From Monosporascus cannonballus (taxonomy: Eukaryota > Ascomycota > Sordariomycetes > Xylariales): 64,000 nucleotides of DNA. A program made the translations under genes and the position numbers. This document shows, in pieces, positions 11,701 to 26,000 of the stretch. Location of the stretch: contig QJNS01000070.1 in assembly GCA_004154925.1 (NCBI GenBank), forward strand, positions 62,001 to 126,000, read 5' to 3'. Numbering within the stretch: position 1 is the first letter of the stretch; each line of letters starts with the position of its first letter. The notes below the pieces were generated by a model. That model was not told the DNA's origin. It worked only from the letters and a program-made list of their open reading frames with translations, and made no database searches.

Positions 11701-12685
11701 GTTTGCCGACCAATTCCGGTGCGGCGTAATGTGGACTACCGCAGGAGGTTCGCAGTTGATGGCTAGGACTTTGCTGGATGCATGCCATACCAAAATCGGC
11801 AACCTTTACCTGGCCATGTTTATTGACGAGGATGTTCTCCGGCTTGAGGTCGCGATGGCAAATATTGAACGAATGACAGTACTCTACGGCACTGAGTACT
11901 TGTCTAAAGTAGAATATGGCCTGCTCTTCCGAGAGTGGACCTCCATTGTTGATGATGGCGAACAAGTCACCCAGCTCCACGTACTCTAGGACGAGGTAAC
12001 TATAGAAGCATTAGTATAGGAATACTAAGGGACGAAGTCAGGATCCGACATACATTTCTTGACGATTTTCCCAGATATCGTACAGTTTCACAATGTTGGG
12101 ATGGTCGATCAGCTTCAGAATGGCGACCTCGCGCTCGATGGCCAAAGGGATGTGGTTCTCCGATGCAAACTCTCCTCGATTGCGATCCCACTTGTCAAGC
12201 TCAGCGAGACTCCCAGCTTGGGGCATTTGGTTGCTGTTCTTAGGAAGGATCTTGACAGCAGCCATCTCGCCTGTGATCTGGTGTCTGGCTAATCTTACTC
12301 GCGATGCGGAGCCTCTCCCTAATGTCTTGCCGAGGTTCCATGGTCCGATGTGGGTTTTGTGTTTGCCGCTTGAGGCGGTTGAAGTTGAAATCTGAGAGTC
12401 GCGCTTGCCATCATCCCGTTCTTCCTGTGGGGCTTTCGGGGCAAGTCGTTTTATATGAATTGAGGGGGCAACTGAAGAGGTGCTCCCCGGTCCAGAACTT
12501 GGCGCCGAAGTCCTGTGAAGGCGAGCGTCGCTAGGGTTAGCTCGTAATGGATTGGGTTCAGGCTCGAGCTCTCGCAATAGACTAGATTTGTATGGTCTAC
12601 TGGGTGAAGCGTTGTTAATACGGCCAGTTGCGTCCGCTAGAGGTGCGCGGGCACTCCGGGATCCCGAGGGGCGATGTGTTGTCAT
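8765..12685 (-). CDS. gin4: Gin4/Hsl1/Cdr2-type septin-associated protein kinase
   Basis: A Nim1-related Ser/Thr kinase; relatives act at the septin collar or cell cortex and control Wee1 and mitotic entry. Four exons: 12054-12685, 11277-11999, 9056-11217, 8765-8985, giving 1245 residues. The first in-frame ATG is at 12683-12685, because an in-frame stop lies just upstream. The kinase domain spans about 112-391: glycine loop GRGSASRV near 123, AAVK lysine near 145, CHRDLKPEN with Asp near 261, ADFG near 279, activation segment RTSCGSPHYAAPE. A long low-complexity middle rich in Ser, Arg and Pro follows, as in Gin4/Hsl1. The last about 130 residues (ARLFRVKPATRYLCF... to ...KAKMMIKTLNS) match the fungal KA1-like C-terminal region that binds membranes. 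The last intron (8986-9055) splits this region. Which of Gin4, Hsl1 or Kcc4 is closest cannot be decided here; most moulds carry a single member. Confidence 0.93.
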
Positions 12686-13059
12686 TGCTAGGCTAGACAA
12701 AGGGCAATATCAACATATCCGATGCAATACAAATGGAAGGGAAGTGAATAGGGTAATCAAGAGTTATTACATGCAATAGAGGAAGAGGGGAAAGGAAGGT
12801 CGACACAGAAAGAGAAACGAGTGGTGGGTTTGTGGGAATCACCAGAGCGAGTTTAGAGTGTGCTGTAGGAGATAAAGAAAATAGCTGGGAGAGCTACCGC
12901 AGACAAGAGTAGCATACATCGACCAGATTCGAAGCAGACCTTCACAAGTCAGCAGAAAGGGTAACTAAAAAGGAAGGACTGAGGTAAATTTAGTGGTGTT
13001 GAAGGTGTAGCAGGCGCACGAAACTGCTCTGTGCATTGGGTTGTTTACATTTACCGGTG
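12686..13059. promoter_or_regulatory. Kinase 5' region
   Basis: Upstream of the kinase ATG on the minus strand. Ordinary composition, purine-rich in places on the plus strand (GGAAGAGGGGAAAGGAAGG near 12780), which is a polypyrimidine tract in the sense of the gene, as seen in fungal promoters. No other feature. Confidence 0.35.
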
Positions 13060-13900
13060 TACGGGGCGCGTCACATTTTGGGTGTCGTATATGTAGTTCG
13101 CTTATCCAGGTTCTAATCCAAAACGTTACCCAGACACGTCTCCAAATGCTTATTCAAATAGACTTGACTAAACGCTCAAATCAGCACACATCGCGATAGG
13201 AGAATAACAAAAGCTAAGTATACGCCAGTCATAGTAATAAGCCACGTAAATTACATTAATAAATAATATTACTTAACGTAACTTGGGTAGTAATAATATA
13301 ATAATTAATATCTCATTATATTAGCATATATACCTAGCCCTTTACTCTTCAGGCTACATGTGTAATAATAGTAAATAATATTATTAGCATCAGAATATAG
13401 TGTTATTAGATTGGATTTAATAGTTGGTTAATTAACCTAGCCGTCATATCGAGGAGATGGGTCTCCAGGCGGAAGATGAGGGAGACGGCGGCTGCGTCTC
13501 TATCACGAGGTGTAGTACAAAAGGGAGATAGGCGGACCGTGGTGTATGGACCGAAGGAGGGCGGTGATCAATGGTTAAATATAGAGTAGCGGTGGTAATG
13601 GGAGTGGTAGTGGGTAGGAGAAGGAAGATCTAGTCAGCTCTTATAGAAAAAAAATCGGTAAATATGATATAAGACACGAAGCGAAATAACTGAATAGCTG
13701 GTGCTTTAATAAAGTCCCTCTTAATATTCAATATCACAGGAATATGGGATGGTTTCTCTAACAATTAGAAAGTTTATATCTACATATATGTTTAATATGT
13801 GTTTTGTATACAGACCTTTCTCTTGGATTTCTCTCTAAAATCTGATGGCTTTCAAGATGTCATTGTAAAACACGATGCTGAGAGCAGCTGTTTCTCCGAT
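13060..13900. repeat. Small AT-rich relic block with LTR-end fragment
   Basis: About 800 bp rich in TpA and lacking open frames, between two stretches of normal composition. Bases 13405-13447 match the LTR-like end found at 694-743 and 58201-58253 (shared core TTTAATAGTTGG and AGCCGTCA), so this is probably a RIP-mutated solo LTR or transposon fragment inside the gene island. Confidence 0.5.
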
Positions 13901-14059
13901 CAACCGATTCAACACCACATACTCAAGTTCCTGCCAACATCCACGATATCGCAGAGCCTGCCTCGGCCGGACACGTAGATTCAACACCGTCACATATACG
14001 GAGCACCAAGGAGACCCTTACAGCTTCGATAGGAGGTCCGCCTGAGCCTGTAGTGGCTA

Positions 14060-14897
14060 CTAAGGTGGGCCTTTCCCCGACCAACTATCCCGGATGACGC
14101 TCCAGTATTTCTCGACATCCTCCATCACTAGAGCGCGCTGCTTCCTCGAATAGGACAATCCCAGCGCGGTACCTGACTCACAAGCTAGCCGGGCGTTCGA
14201 AAACACGTCATCCGCCCCTACCATGCGGTCGCTCCCGAAAGCAGGCAAAGATGGTCGGTTCGGACCCCGAACAGCTCTAGGTTGTTCATAATACATCGCA
14301 TCGCACGCACGGAGGACATGAGCCCCGCGCTCTGCATCAGTGGATCACCGATAACCCCAACCCCCCGGGTAGACAAGGGGGTGCCCAGCATACGAAGAGG
14401 GAACCGTTGAGGAGGCGACAGCATCGCCGCGTTGTATGCCTTGTCGAATGAGGCATCTCCGGGACAACAATCGAAGAAGGCCAGGCGGACACGGTCGCGC
14501 AGGAACGGTCCGGCTTGCTGGTCTATAAAATAGCAAGTTGGATCACCCTACTACAGCCGCCGTGAAAGAAGATCAGGAGCAGGATGTCCTTCTCCTTGCG
14601 CTGGCCGTCTTGCCGCTTATTTTCGTCGTCATCCTCCTGCTCCAGGAGCCTGATGATGGCGTGGAAGGGCTGGCTTCAACGGGGCGCGGAGGGTGGCGAA
14701 CGAGCGGACCGCTATATCTAGGAAGATGGTGCGGACCAACCGGATGCTCGCGCTGTTATGCGGGTCCCGATACCCTGAGACGTACTTATCAATGCCGCGT
14801 CCTCGCTCCGCAGAGCCATGTGAGGACGATAAGTATGTCTCAGGGTATCGGGACCAGTAGTACAGAGACTTCTTTAGCAGCTGGCTGGTTGTTATGA
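14060..14897 (-). pseudogene. Eroded minus-strand gene, possibly caspase-like
   Basis: No single frame is open, but the minus strand has consecutive protein-like stretches in different frames. One runs from about 14650 to 14523 and includes KEKDILLLIFFHGGCSR. The next, from about 14533 to 14230, includes LRDRVRLAFFDCCPGDASFD. A third, 14060-14296, includes SRKQRALVMEDVEKYW. The pattern of a hydrophobic strand ending in HGG followed by a strand ending in DCC recalls the His and Cys strands of C14 (caspase/metacaspase-like) domains in fungi. This is inference from a short pattern only. An inverted repeat lies at its upstream end (14763-14855). I saw no intron arrangement that restores one frame. 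Confidence 0.3.
14763..14855. repeat. 28-bp inverted repeat with 37-nt loop
   Basis: The arm GGTCCCGATACCCTGAGAC... (14763-14790) is matched by its reverse complement at 14828-14855 with one mismatch in 28. The loop itself contains GTCCTC...GAGGAC, which could extend the structure. Such a long stem is far beyond chance in this composition. No TSD or transposon ends are evident. Confidence 0.8.
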
Positions 14898-15405
14898 TTG
14901 GCGCCTTTCACTAGGTTGATATAAGGTTCGTGCTAATTACCCACGTATACTAAAATTTTCAATATGGTGAAAGTCATGTGGCTGTGCATCCGAATTTATG
15001 GCTAAACCTGACCACTGCAAGGAGGCTCTCAACCCCACTCTCAGATAGAGTTACCCCACTTGACTCTAGGGGCTCCATGAGGTTAAATGGCTATTTAACT
15101 CTTATCTTATCTAGGCCCATACCCCCAGAAACGCGTCCTCGCGCGTCTGGTTACTTACGTTAGATACCCTATTACGAATATACCCATCGCAAATTCATGA
15201 ACCAAGTTCAACCCCCCTCTCTCCCCACCCCCACCACCCTCATTACACCCACTTGGGTATCAAGCGGAGAGATCCTCTTGCAACTGCATTCCCTCAGCTA
15301 AGTCCTACTGGACGTTGTTTTCTCACGTGCAACTCCTACCTCATCACCCGAAAGCACAGTAACAACATCCCCACGTCTGGTCAATACTCTCTACTACTAG
15401 ATACA
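14898..15405 (+). promoter_or_regulatory. SMC5 5' region
   Basis: Upstream of the SMC5 ATG. A pyrimidine-rich run (CCCCCCTCTCTCCCCACCCC near 15211-15230) is typical of fungal core promoters. The SMC5 frame stays open back to 15253, but that extension has no ATG and reads like untranslated sequence. Confidence 0.4.
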
Positions 15406-18998
<3,593 letters not shown>

Positions 18999-19635
18999 TA
19001 TACTCTTATCGGTTCGATGCGTGCATAGACTTGGTTGGGGAGAGAATAGAGCGAGGCGGTAGCGAGATTGGCGCCTCCGCACCAGTGGGCGTAATGCGTC
19101 GAAGGAGCTAGAGAAAGGGGGTGTACTTGGCCTGGCGATTGTGATGATGCATGATAGGCTCAGAATATCCCAGTAGCGAGCAGGCAAGGGCATCGTCGGT
19201 TGTTATGGTGCCATGTCGGTGGTTTGGAGTTAGTTTCTCAAGACAGGTGTCAACTGGGTCATCACTAAGGAGTCCAAGGCCTGGACGAATTACTTGGTCG
19301 GGACATGAGATACAGAAATTAATACATGCTGCTACCGATCACCCATGTCTATGAGGTGAAACTACAGCCTACTAGAATCGCCATATGTCCTGCAACGACG
19401 GAGAATTACGGAGTTGCGACGAGAACAGTGGCCACACATGTGCAAGGGCGCCCTCAGAATTCACGGATCACTATACATTACATACATATCTCTATACGCG
19501 GGTGGGTATCTAATACAACACGCCGGCTCCATCAGCCCCCTCCTGGAGCAGTTCATACTCTCTAACTTCCACCCGTCTCCCCCGAAGTCCGCCAATCAAC
19601 CACCACCACGACGCACCAAAGCAGCCCCATCAAAG
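18999..19635. other. Convergent 3' intergenic region
   Basis: Lies between the SMC5 stop (18996-18998, plus) and the aldehyde dehydrogenase stop (19636-19638, minus), so it holds both 3' UTRs and terminators. No ORF with coding character. Confidence 0.5.
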
Positions 19636-21558
19636 TTACATATTCCTCAACAGCCCCAGCGACCCCGCAGCCTTGCCCCTGATCCCGTCGCCGTACCCCA
19701 GGCCGACGACGCCGGCCGCGAAGCGCGCGGCGCGCCCCTGGTCGGGGACGGGGTAGCGCGCGGGCGGTGGGATGGCGGTGCGGATTCCCAGCCAGGAGAG
19801 GCGGTCCTCGCAGACGGCCTTGGGGTTGCAGAGACCCCGCAGCCCCTCCTCGCCCGCGAACCGGCCGTATCCGGACCCGCCGACGCCGCCGAAGGGCAGC
19901 TGCACCGCGTAGTACGCCGCGAAGTCGTTGACGGCGACGCCGCCGGCGCGCACGCCGTCCACGACGCGCCGCAGCGTCGGGTCCGACTCGGACCCGAAGA
20001 CGCTGGCGCCGAGCCCGAAGGGCGCGCTGTTCACGAGCGCCAGGATGGCGGCCGCGTGCGCCTCGGCCGGGTCGGCTACCGCGGCGGACGATCGAGGAGG
20101 CGCGGGGGGGGCCCGCATCAGCGTCATGATGGGCCCGAAGCACTCCTCGTTCGCGATGCGCATATCTTTGGTCACGTCGACAAGCAGCGTGGGCTGGAAG
20201 TAGAAGCCATGCGGGTGGTCGGGGTGGGCGTACCGCTTGCCGCCCACGAGCAGCCTGGCGCCGTCACGCACTGCGTCGGCGACGAGCGCCTCGAGGCGCG
20301 TGAATGACGCGTCCGAGACCATGGCGCCGACGTCGGCCTCAAGCCCGAGGCGCAGCGCGCGCACGCGCGGCTCCAGCATCGCGACGAGCCTCTCGTAGGC
20401 GCGCGGCGCCGCGACAATGCGCTCGATGCCGATGCAGTTCTGGCCGGCGGCCTGGAAGCAGCCGCGAAGCAGGATCTCGGCAACCCGCGGCAGGTCGCGC
20501 GGCGGGGCCGAGTCGAGGACCACGGCGGCGTCCTTGCCGCCGAGCTCGGCGACCAGTGGCGTCAGCTGGCGGGCCGCGGCCGCGGCGACCTGGTGACACA
20601 CTGGCCGGCTGCCGATGAAGGTCACGTGGGAGATGCCCGGGTGGCTCGTGAGGTGGTTCGCGACGGCCGGCCAGCAGACGACCGACTGGACGAGGGCCGG
20701 GTCGTAGCCGTGGGCGACGAGGGCACCGCGCGCGATGTTCGTGTAGTAGGCGGCGCTCCAGCACGTCTGCTCGCTTACCTTGACCACGATGCCGTTGCCG
20801 GCGAAGATGGCGCTGATGACGGGGCCCACGAGGTTGTGGAACGGGTAGTTCCAGCTCACGAGGGCGGCGACCACGCCGAGCGGCTCGTAGCGGACCGTGT
20901 TGCGCTTGTAGGCCATGAGCAGGTTCGTCGGGCGCCGGCTGGGCCGCAGCGCCCTCTCGCCGTGCTTGATGGTCCACTGCAGCTTCTCGGCCGTGACGAG
21001 GATCTCGCCGAGCTGGGCGTCCAGCAGCGTCTTGCCCGAGTCGAGCGAGCTCACGCGGCAGATCTGCTCCTGGTTGTCGAGCACGTGCCGCAGCATCGTC
21101 CGCAGTACCCTCCTCCTGTCGTCGAATGTCGTCTTAGCCCATTCCTGCTGCGCTGCGGCCGCCTGTGCTATGGCGCGGTCGATGCCCGCGGGCGTGGAGG
21201 GGTTGACGAGGCCTAGAAACTGCCCCGTGGCTGGCGCGTAACACTGAATGGCTGTGGACCCCGGGGTCTTTATCGTCGGCGTCTCGAGAATCGTGGTCTC
21301 CTCGGGCAGTTTGGGAGCAGGTACAGTATACCGCTTGGGTTTATCGAACGGGTCGACGTGAGTGTAGTATAGGAGGACGCCACCTAAGACGACGGCGAGC
21401 AGTGGGAGCGAGATGATGCAGAAATCCCGTATACTAAGAGCACGTCAGCGCATTGAGAGTCATACTCATACATATCCGTCACAGAGGAAGCCTCACGGAA
21501 ACTCCTGTATCAGCTTGCTGAACTGGACCGCCCATCTCCCTAGATCTTCGACGGCCAT
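19636..21558 (-). CDS. msc7: Msc7-type membrane-anchored aldehyde dehydrogenase
   Basis: Aldehyde dehydrogenase of the fungal Msc7 group, which oxidises aldehydes with NAD(P)+; yeast Msc7 is ER-associated, its substrate is poorly defined, and its name comes from a meiotic sister-chromatid recombination screen. Two exons: 21497-21558 and 19636-21433, giving 619 residues; the 63-nt intron has GT-AG ends and restores frame (IQEFP-IRDFC). A hydrophobic segment at about 24-45 is a signal anchor, unlike soluble ALDHs. The catalytic domain follows with SWNYPFHN, VTFIGSRPV, the general-base Glu in ELGGKD (about 317) and the nucleophile Cys in GQNCIGIER (about 354), ending in the C-terminal NDFAAYY and LPFGGVGGSGYGRF segments. 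Very GC-rich at third positions. Converges with SMC5. Confidence 0.93.
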
Positions 21559-23051
21559 ATTTGACGAGAGTTAGCGAGCCTCTTGAAGTGGCATGTGACC
21601 TCCATGAAGCAAAAGGAGCGTCACGAATGCATTCAATGCTCCGGACGAAATAAATAAATAGGAGTCGTAGCCTTGGGTATTTTGGAAGCCGCAACCTACT
21701 CAGTACGTACGATTTCTCAAAGCCGATCAATCAATCATGCGATCGGATTTCAAGGTTCCTGTGGCTGAGCACTTGTGGCTTAATCGCACCCTAGTGTACC
21801 ACCACCATCTGGCCACCAGTTGTCACCTCTCAGGGGCTATAGGACGGAATGGAATGCATTGCGGTCTACGTTAGAGCTCGGGTATTCAAAAAAAGAAATT
21901 ATACATATGTATATATATATCGTTCTCCTATCCGTGCCGTCATATAATCCCTAGTGGAATATTGTAGTGCATATCCAGCGCGCCTTATGCATACCGGAGC
22001 GCTTGTTATATGGCAGACTCCTGAATAGCCTTACGAGTGCAACAGCACAGGCGAGGTTGCGATCGGAACCCCATCACGGAATGCCTCGTATCAGATGAGA
22101 CATTCATCAAGAAGCATAGCAGTAGCCTAAGAGATTTGTAGCCAGCGCTCCTTATACTCCACAAGCAGTAGTAAACCGCCCTGTACTCTATCTAGCCCGC
22201 GAAACCCTCCGAGAATGACAGGAAACAGTTGGGCATAAACGTCCTTTTCTCATTTGCGGTCGTCTCCAAAACGGCAGCGCCCGCCTTCGACTGATTGTTT
22301 ATATAACCTTTCATTTCCGCCTCGCCATTTGCTTGCAACGCCCTGTTTGTTGCTCGACACGGCATCTTATATACACGGCGGGTTGCCATTTCACTGCTTC
22401 CACCCTACTCCCTACACTCTCCTCTCCTTGACCTCCCCCACATGGTGCCCCTCTGCAATAGGTATCTGTGTCTGCTTCCGTCGTCCACGCCATCCACACG
22501 CATTTGGTTCGCCGTCACGTTCCGGCTTGCGAATCTTGTCCCTCTTTCGCATAACGCCGAGAAACCCCTATTTGATGGCCTGTAAGGCCCAACCAGGAAA
22601 AAAGCAGGCATCGCAAAACGAGAAAAAGGAAAGCAACCTGCGTTAGGCGCGTCATGGCGTCTGGCGAGACGCCCCCATACCGCCCCGAATATAAAAAAAA
22701 GGGGATATACTGATCCATGAATCTTTAAACGAGGTCTATGATACGGGTTGGAATGAGCCTGGGTCTTCAGACTGCCATCGTCGTCACGTACAGCGCTGCC
22801 ACAGTCTCTACAACCCTGATGCAAAACCTAAGGAACACCAACGCCGTCGCAATATATATGAAACAAAACAGGCAGCTTGCCAGGAGCTGCAAAAGTGGCC
22901 GCTCCAGTGTTGGAAAGAGACCAGTTATCGTTGCAGAAAATCATAGCTGAGCATCGAGCGCTCGGGATATCATATGGAGAACGGAGGCTGGGCAACTGCC
23001 CGAGTGGCGCAATATCATACAACTGCTCCGGTATTAGGCCTGTAGCAAGTG
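21559..23051. other. Intergenic: msc7 promoter and flippase 3' region
   Basis: About 1.5 kb between two minus-strand genes. It should contain the msc7 promoter and the 3' UTR of the flippase gene. Open frames of 130-139 codons occur on both strands near 22254-22824 (Pro/Ser- and Arg-rich); they overlap one another antisense and I recognise neither. A long AT run with TATATATA lies near 21900-21925. Confidence 0.35.
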
Positions 23052-26000
23052 TCACTCATGCTCATGGATGTGGTTGTCCTTGTTCACAAAAGGTGACAAC
23101 CCCTTCATCGACTTGCCTCGGGTTCGTCGGCGGATGCGTTCTACGATCCCGGGTCCTTGGTTCGGGGCGTTGCCTGCTGATACGCCAGAGTGCGTAGACT
23201 CGAACCGACTGAGCATAGCAGCTGTGGTGAAATCGTTGCTGGCTTCATAGCTGGGACGCGTCAGATCCATAGAGGCCCGAAGACGGTCGTACGAAGGCCG
23301 AATTCGATCGAATGATGGGCGAACCGGCGGATCTGCGTTCTTATCCAGGGACAAGTCATTCTGTTCCTGTGGCATATCGTGCCGAGCATAATCTGTCGAC
23401 TCCTCATGTCGCGTGTAGTTTGTACCGTCACTACCGGACTGGCTATGCGTGTTGTGGCCGGCACGCGAGTAGGTGGCGATGGACGGCGGATAGATGGGTC
23501 GAAGGTCTTCGTCCACGTGATCCAGCTGCGGGTGCCGTTTGACGTGTGAGGATTCCGTCGAGACCGAGGAGCTCGCCTTACCAACCCCTTCTTCTGCGTC
23601 TCCGCCGTGCACCTCCTTAAAGCGCCCCATAGCGACCTGCTCTCGGATGATGTCCACATCGTACGGGAAATAGACTTTCTGGATGGCCTTGATGAAATAA
23701 CGTGGCATGATACAGACGATCGGAGTAACGAGGCACACCGCCCAGAAGCTGGGCTGCGCGTACACCTGCTCAGCCGCATGGTAAAAGACGCCTGAACCGG
23801 TGAAAGAGGTGTAGACGCCCGTCCAGAAGAAGACCAGAAGGATACTGAGGGCTATTAAGGACAATGTGAGCCAGTCCCACCGGTAGGTGTTGATGAGAAT
23901 GTAGAGGTTGATGGTGATCACACTCGGATGAGCGATGTAGGCACCGAGACGATACCGCTCTGTGACATCCAATCCATTCTGACTGATGTACGGAGTTCCA
24001 GCAATTGCCAAATATGGGATGAAGAAACAGATAACGCTTTGGTACACGCCATCCACCATGTACAACCTGAGACTGGTTAGCAAGTGCACGCATGCGTCGC
24101 TAGTTCGGACAGAAGGACTTACCAGAACTTCTTTTGCGTCCATTCCAGACGCTCAATACCACGGCGGTAGAGTTGGGGAACGGCCAACGAAACAGCATCC
24201 GAAACATCCTGGTCAAAAATGCCCATGACGATAGGAGGAAGTGAAGTGAAAGCCAGGTTAAAAAAAGTGATAAAAGTGAACTCGAAGAGGTAGGTAATGT
24301 CGAACTGGCAGTAACATTGATACCAGACGATGGTAAAAGTCCATATCATGTTCTTGTAGAAGAAGTTCGATATGGCTTCGGCCATCCTCCTGTAGGACCA
24401 ACGCCCGTGGACGAGAACAAGACGTTGAAGGAAGCGGAACTGGCCAATGGCATAGTCCGCCGACATCACGGCTTGCCGACCCTCGACACCAGCAATTCCT
24501 ACGCCGACGTCCGCCTCTTGAATCATGGCAACGTCATTGGCACCGTCGCCGATCGACAGGGTCATGACATCAAGGCCCGTCTTGACCATCGCTACAACTG
24601 CCGCCTTCTGCGCGGGGCTGACACGGCAGCAGAGCACCGATTTGCACTGCTTGCACAGGAGGAGAAACTTCTGTTTCATACTTGAGTGGAGCACCCATCG
24701 AAGCGTGAAGCCGTCGATGATCAAGGCGTGCGTGGGTGCCGGCGGCTCGTGGTTCTTTCGCGCATGTGCGAGGTCCTCATCGCTACCAGTAATACCAAAT
24801 AATTTCAAGCTTTTGTCGAGCTCCGCTTCGACCCGTCTCAGGAATTCCTCGTCGGCGGTACCGCCGGTTTCGTCCTCGGTGACCTTGATATGGATGAGTT
24901 CCATGTCATTATTGAGAAGGTTGCATGAGAAGCCGATGTTGATGGCAGTCTCAACCTTATCTCCCGTTAGGACCCAGAGTTTGATACCCGCCTCGCCAAG
25001 CAGAGCAATCGTGTCGGGCACCCCATCCTGAAGCCTATCTTCGATGGCAGTCCCTCCAAGAAGTATCAAATCCTGCTCGATCAGATCGGCTACTTGTTCC
25101 AGCTTTTCTTCTCTGTCAGTCAGAGCGGTTGCGGCCTTGTCGTGCTCCTTGCGCCAGGCGGAGTACTCCTCTCGGGATAAAACGCGCTGTGCAATGCAGA
25201 GTGTTCGCAGGCCTTCCCGGGCAAACATTTCCAGATGTTCCGCAGTGGTCTTCCGAAGTTCAGCCTGCTCTCCTCGCTTCAGCCGCGAATAGATGATGCT
25301 GTCAGCACCCTTGCAGAACAGAATGATGCGCCCATCGGGCATCTTGACGATCGCGCTCATCCGTTTCCTCGTCGAGTTGAATTCGATCGTGTTCAGAACC
25401 TCGTAAACTCGTTCCTCGCCCATGATATTGAGCCTCAATCCTCCCGGGGTCGCACCCAAGACGGTAAAGCCCATATCACGCGCCGTCGCCACCAGAGCGG
25501 CCTCGTCGGGGGATTGGGCTTTGAACTCTATCTTGGGTCGATCCCCAGGGAGGTGTTCCGCTATTACCGTGTGGCACAGAGCCAAGGCGAGCATGAAGTG
25601 GGCATTAGCTTCTCGCTGTTCATCACCAGACTGGCCAGCGAGATCATCGACGAAGTCAGGTGCGATGAACGTCAGGTCCTCCTCATGCAGATAGGGATTG
25701 TCGTGAAGCTTCCTCAGTCCCTCTAGAGCGTGTATCTTGCCTGCCTCGATCTCCCGTCTCGCCTTGGCACCCTCTTTCACCACGTCGATACCCATGCGCC
25801 GCTGCATGCCTGCTTGAGCTTCGGTGTAAGCCTCGCCGTATGGCTGACCGTTGATAGTGGCCTTTTTGAACTCCATCACGTTTTGGGTGAGCGTTCCCGT
25901 CTTGTCGGAGAAGATGTACTCAATTTGACCAATGTCGTCCGAGATATTCCAGGACTTCGGCACACATGGATAATCAATTTTCTCGTAATACATCTCCACA

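Noticed and set aside
12686..12700. Earlier start of the kinase
   Set aside because: The codon at 12698-12700 is TTG and an in-frame TGA lies just upstream; the first ATG is at 12683-12685.
14538..14897. Plus-strand frame with a hydrophobic stretch (VLLLALAVLPLIFVVILLL)
   Set aside because: Antisense to protein-like minus-strand frames of the eroded gene, and contains both arms of the inverted repeat; the hydrophobic run is the complement of an acidic/polar region.
15253..15405. N-terminal extension of SMC5
   Set aside because: The extended frame has no ATG; it begins at TTG and reads like 5' UTR. The ATG at 15406 gives a normal start.
19414..20307. Large plus-strand frames opposite msc7 (up to 297 codons)
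   Set aside because: Antisense to a well-conserved ALDH coding region with extreme GC3, which creates long stop-free antisense frames.
22254..22824. Overlapping plus and minus frames of 130-139 codons
   Set aside because: Low-complexity, mutually antisense, no recognisable domain, and positioned in the expected 3' UTR of the flippase gene.
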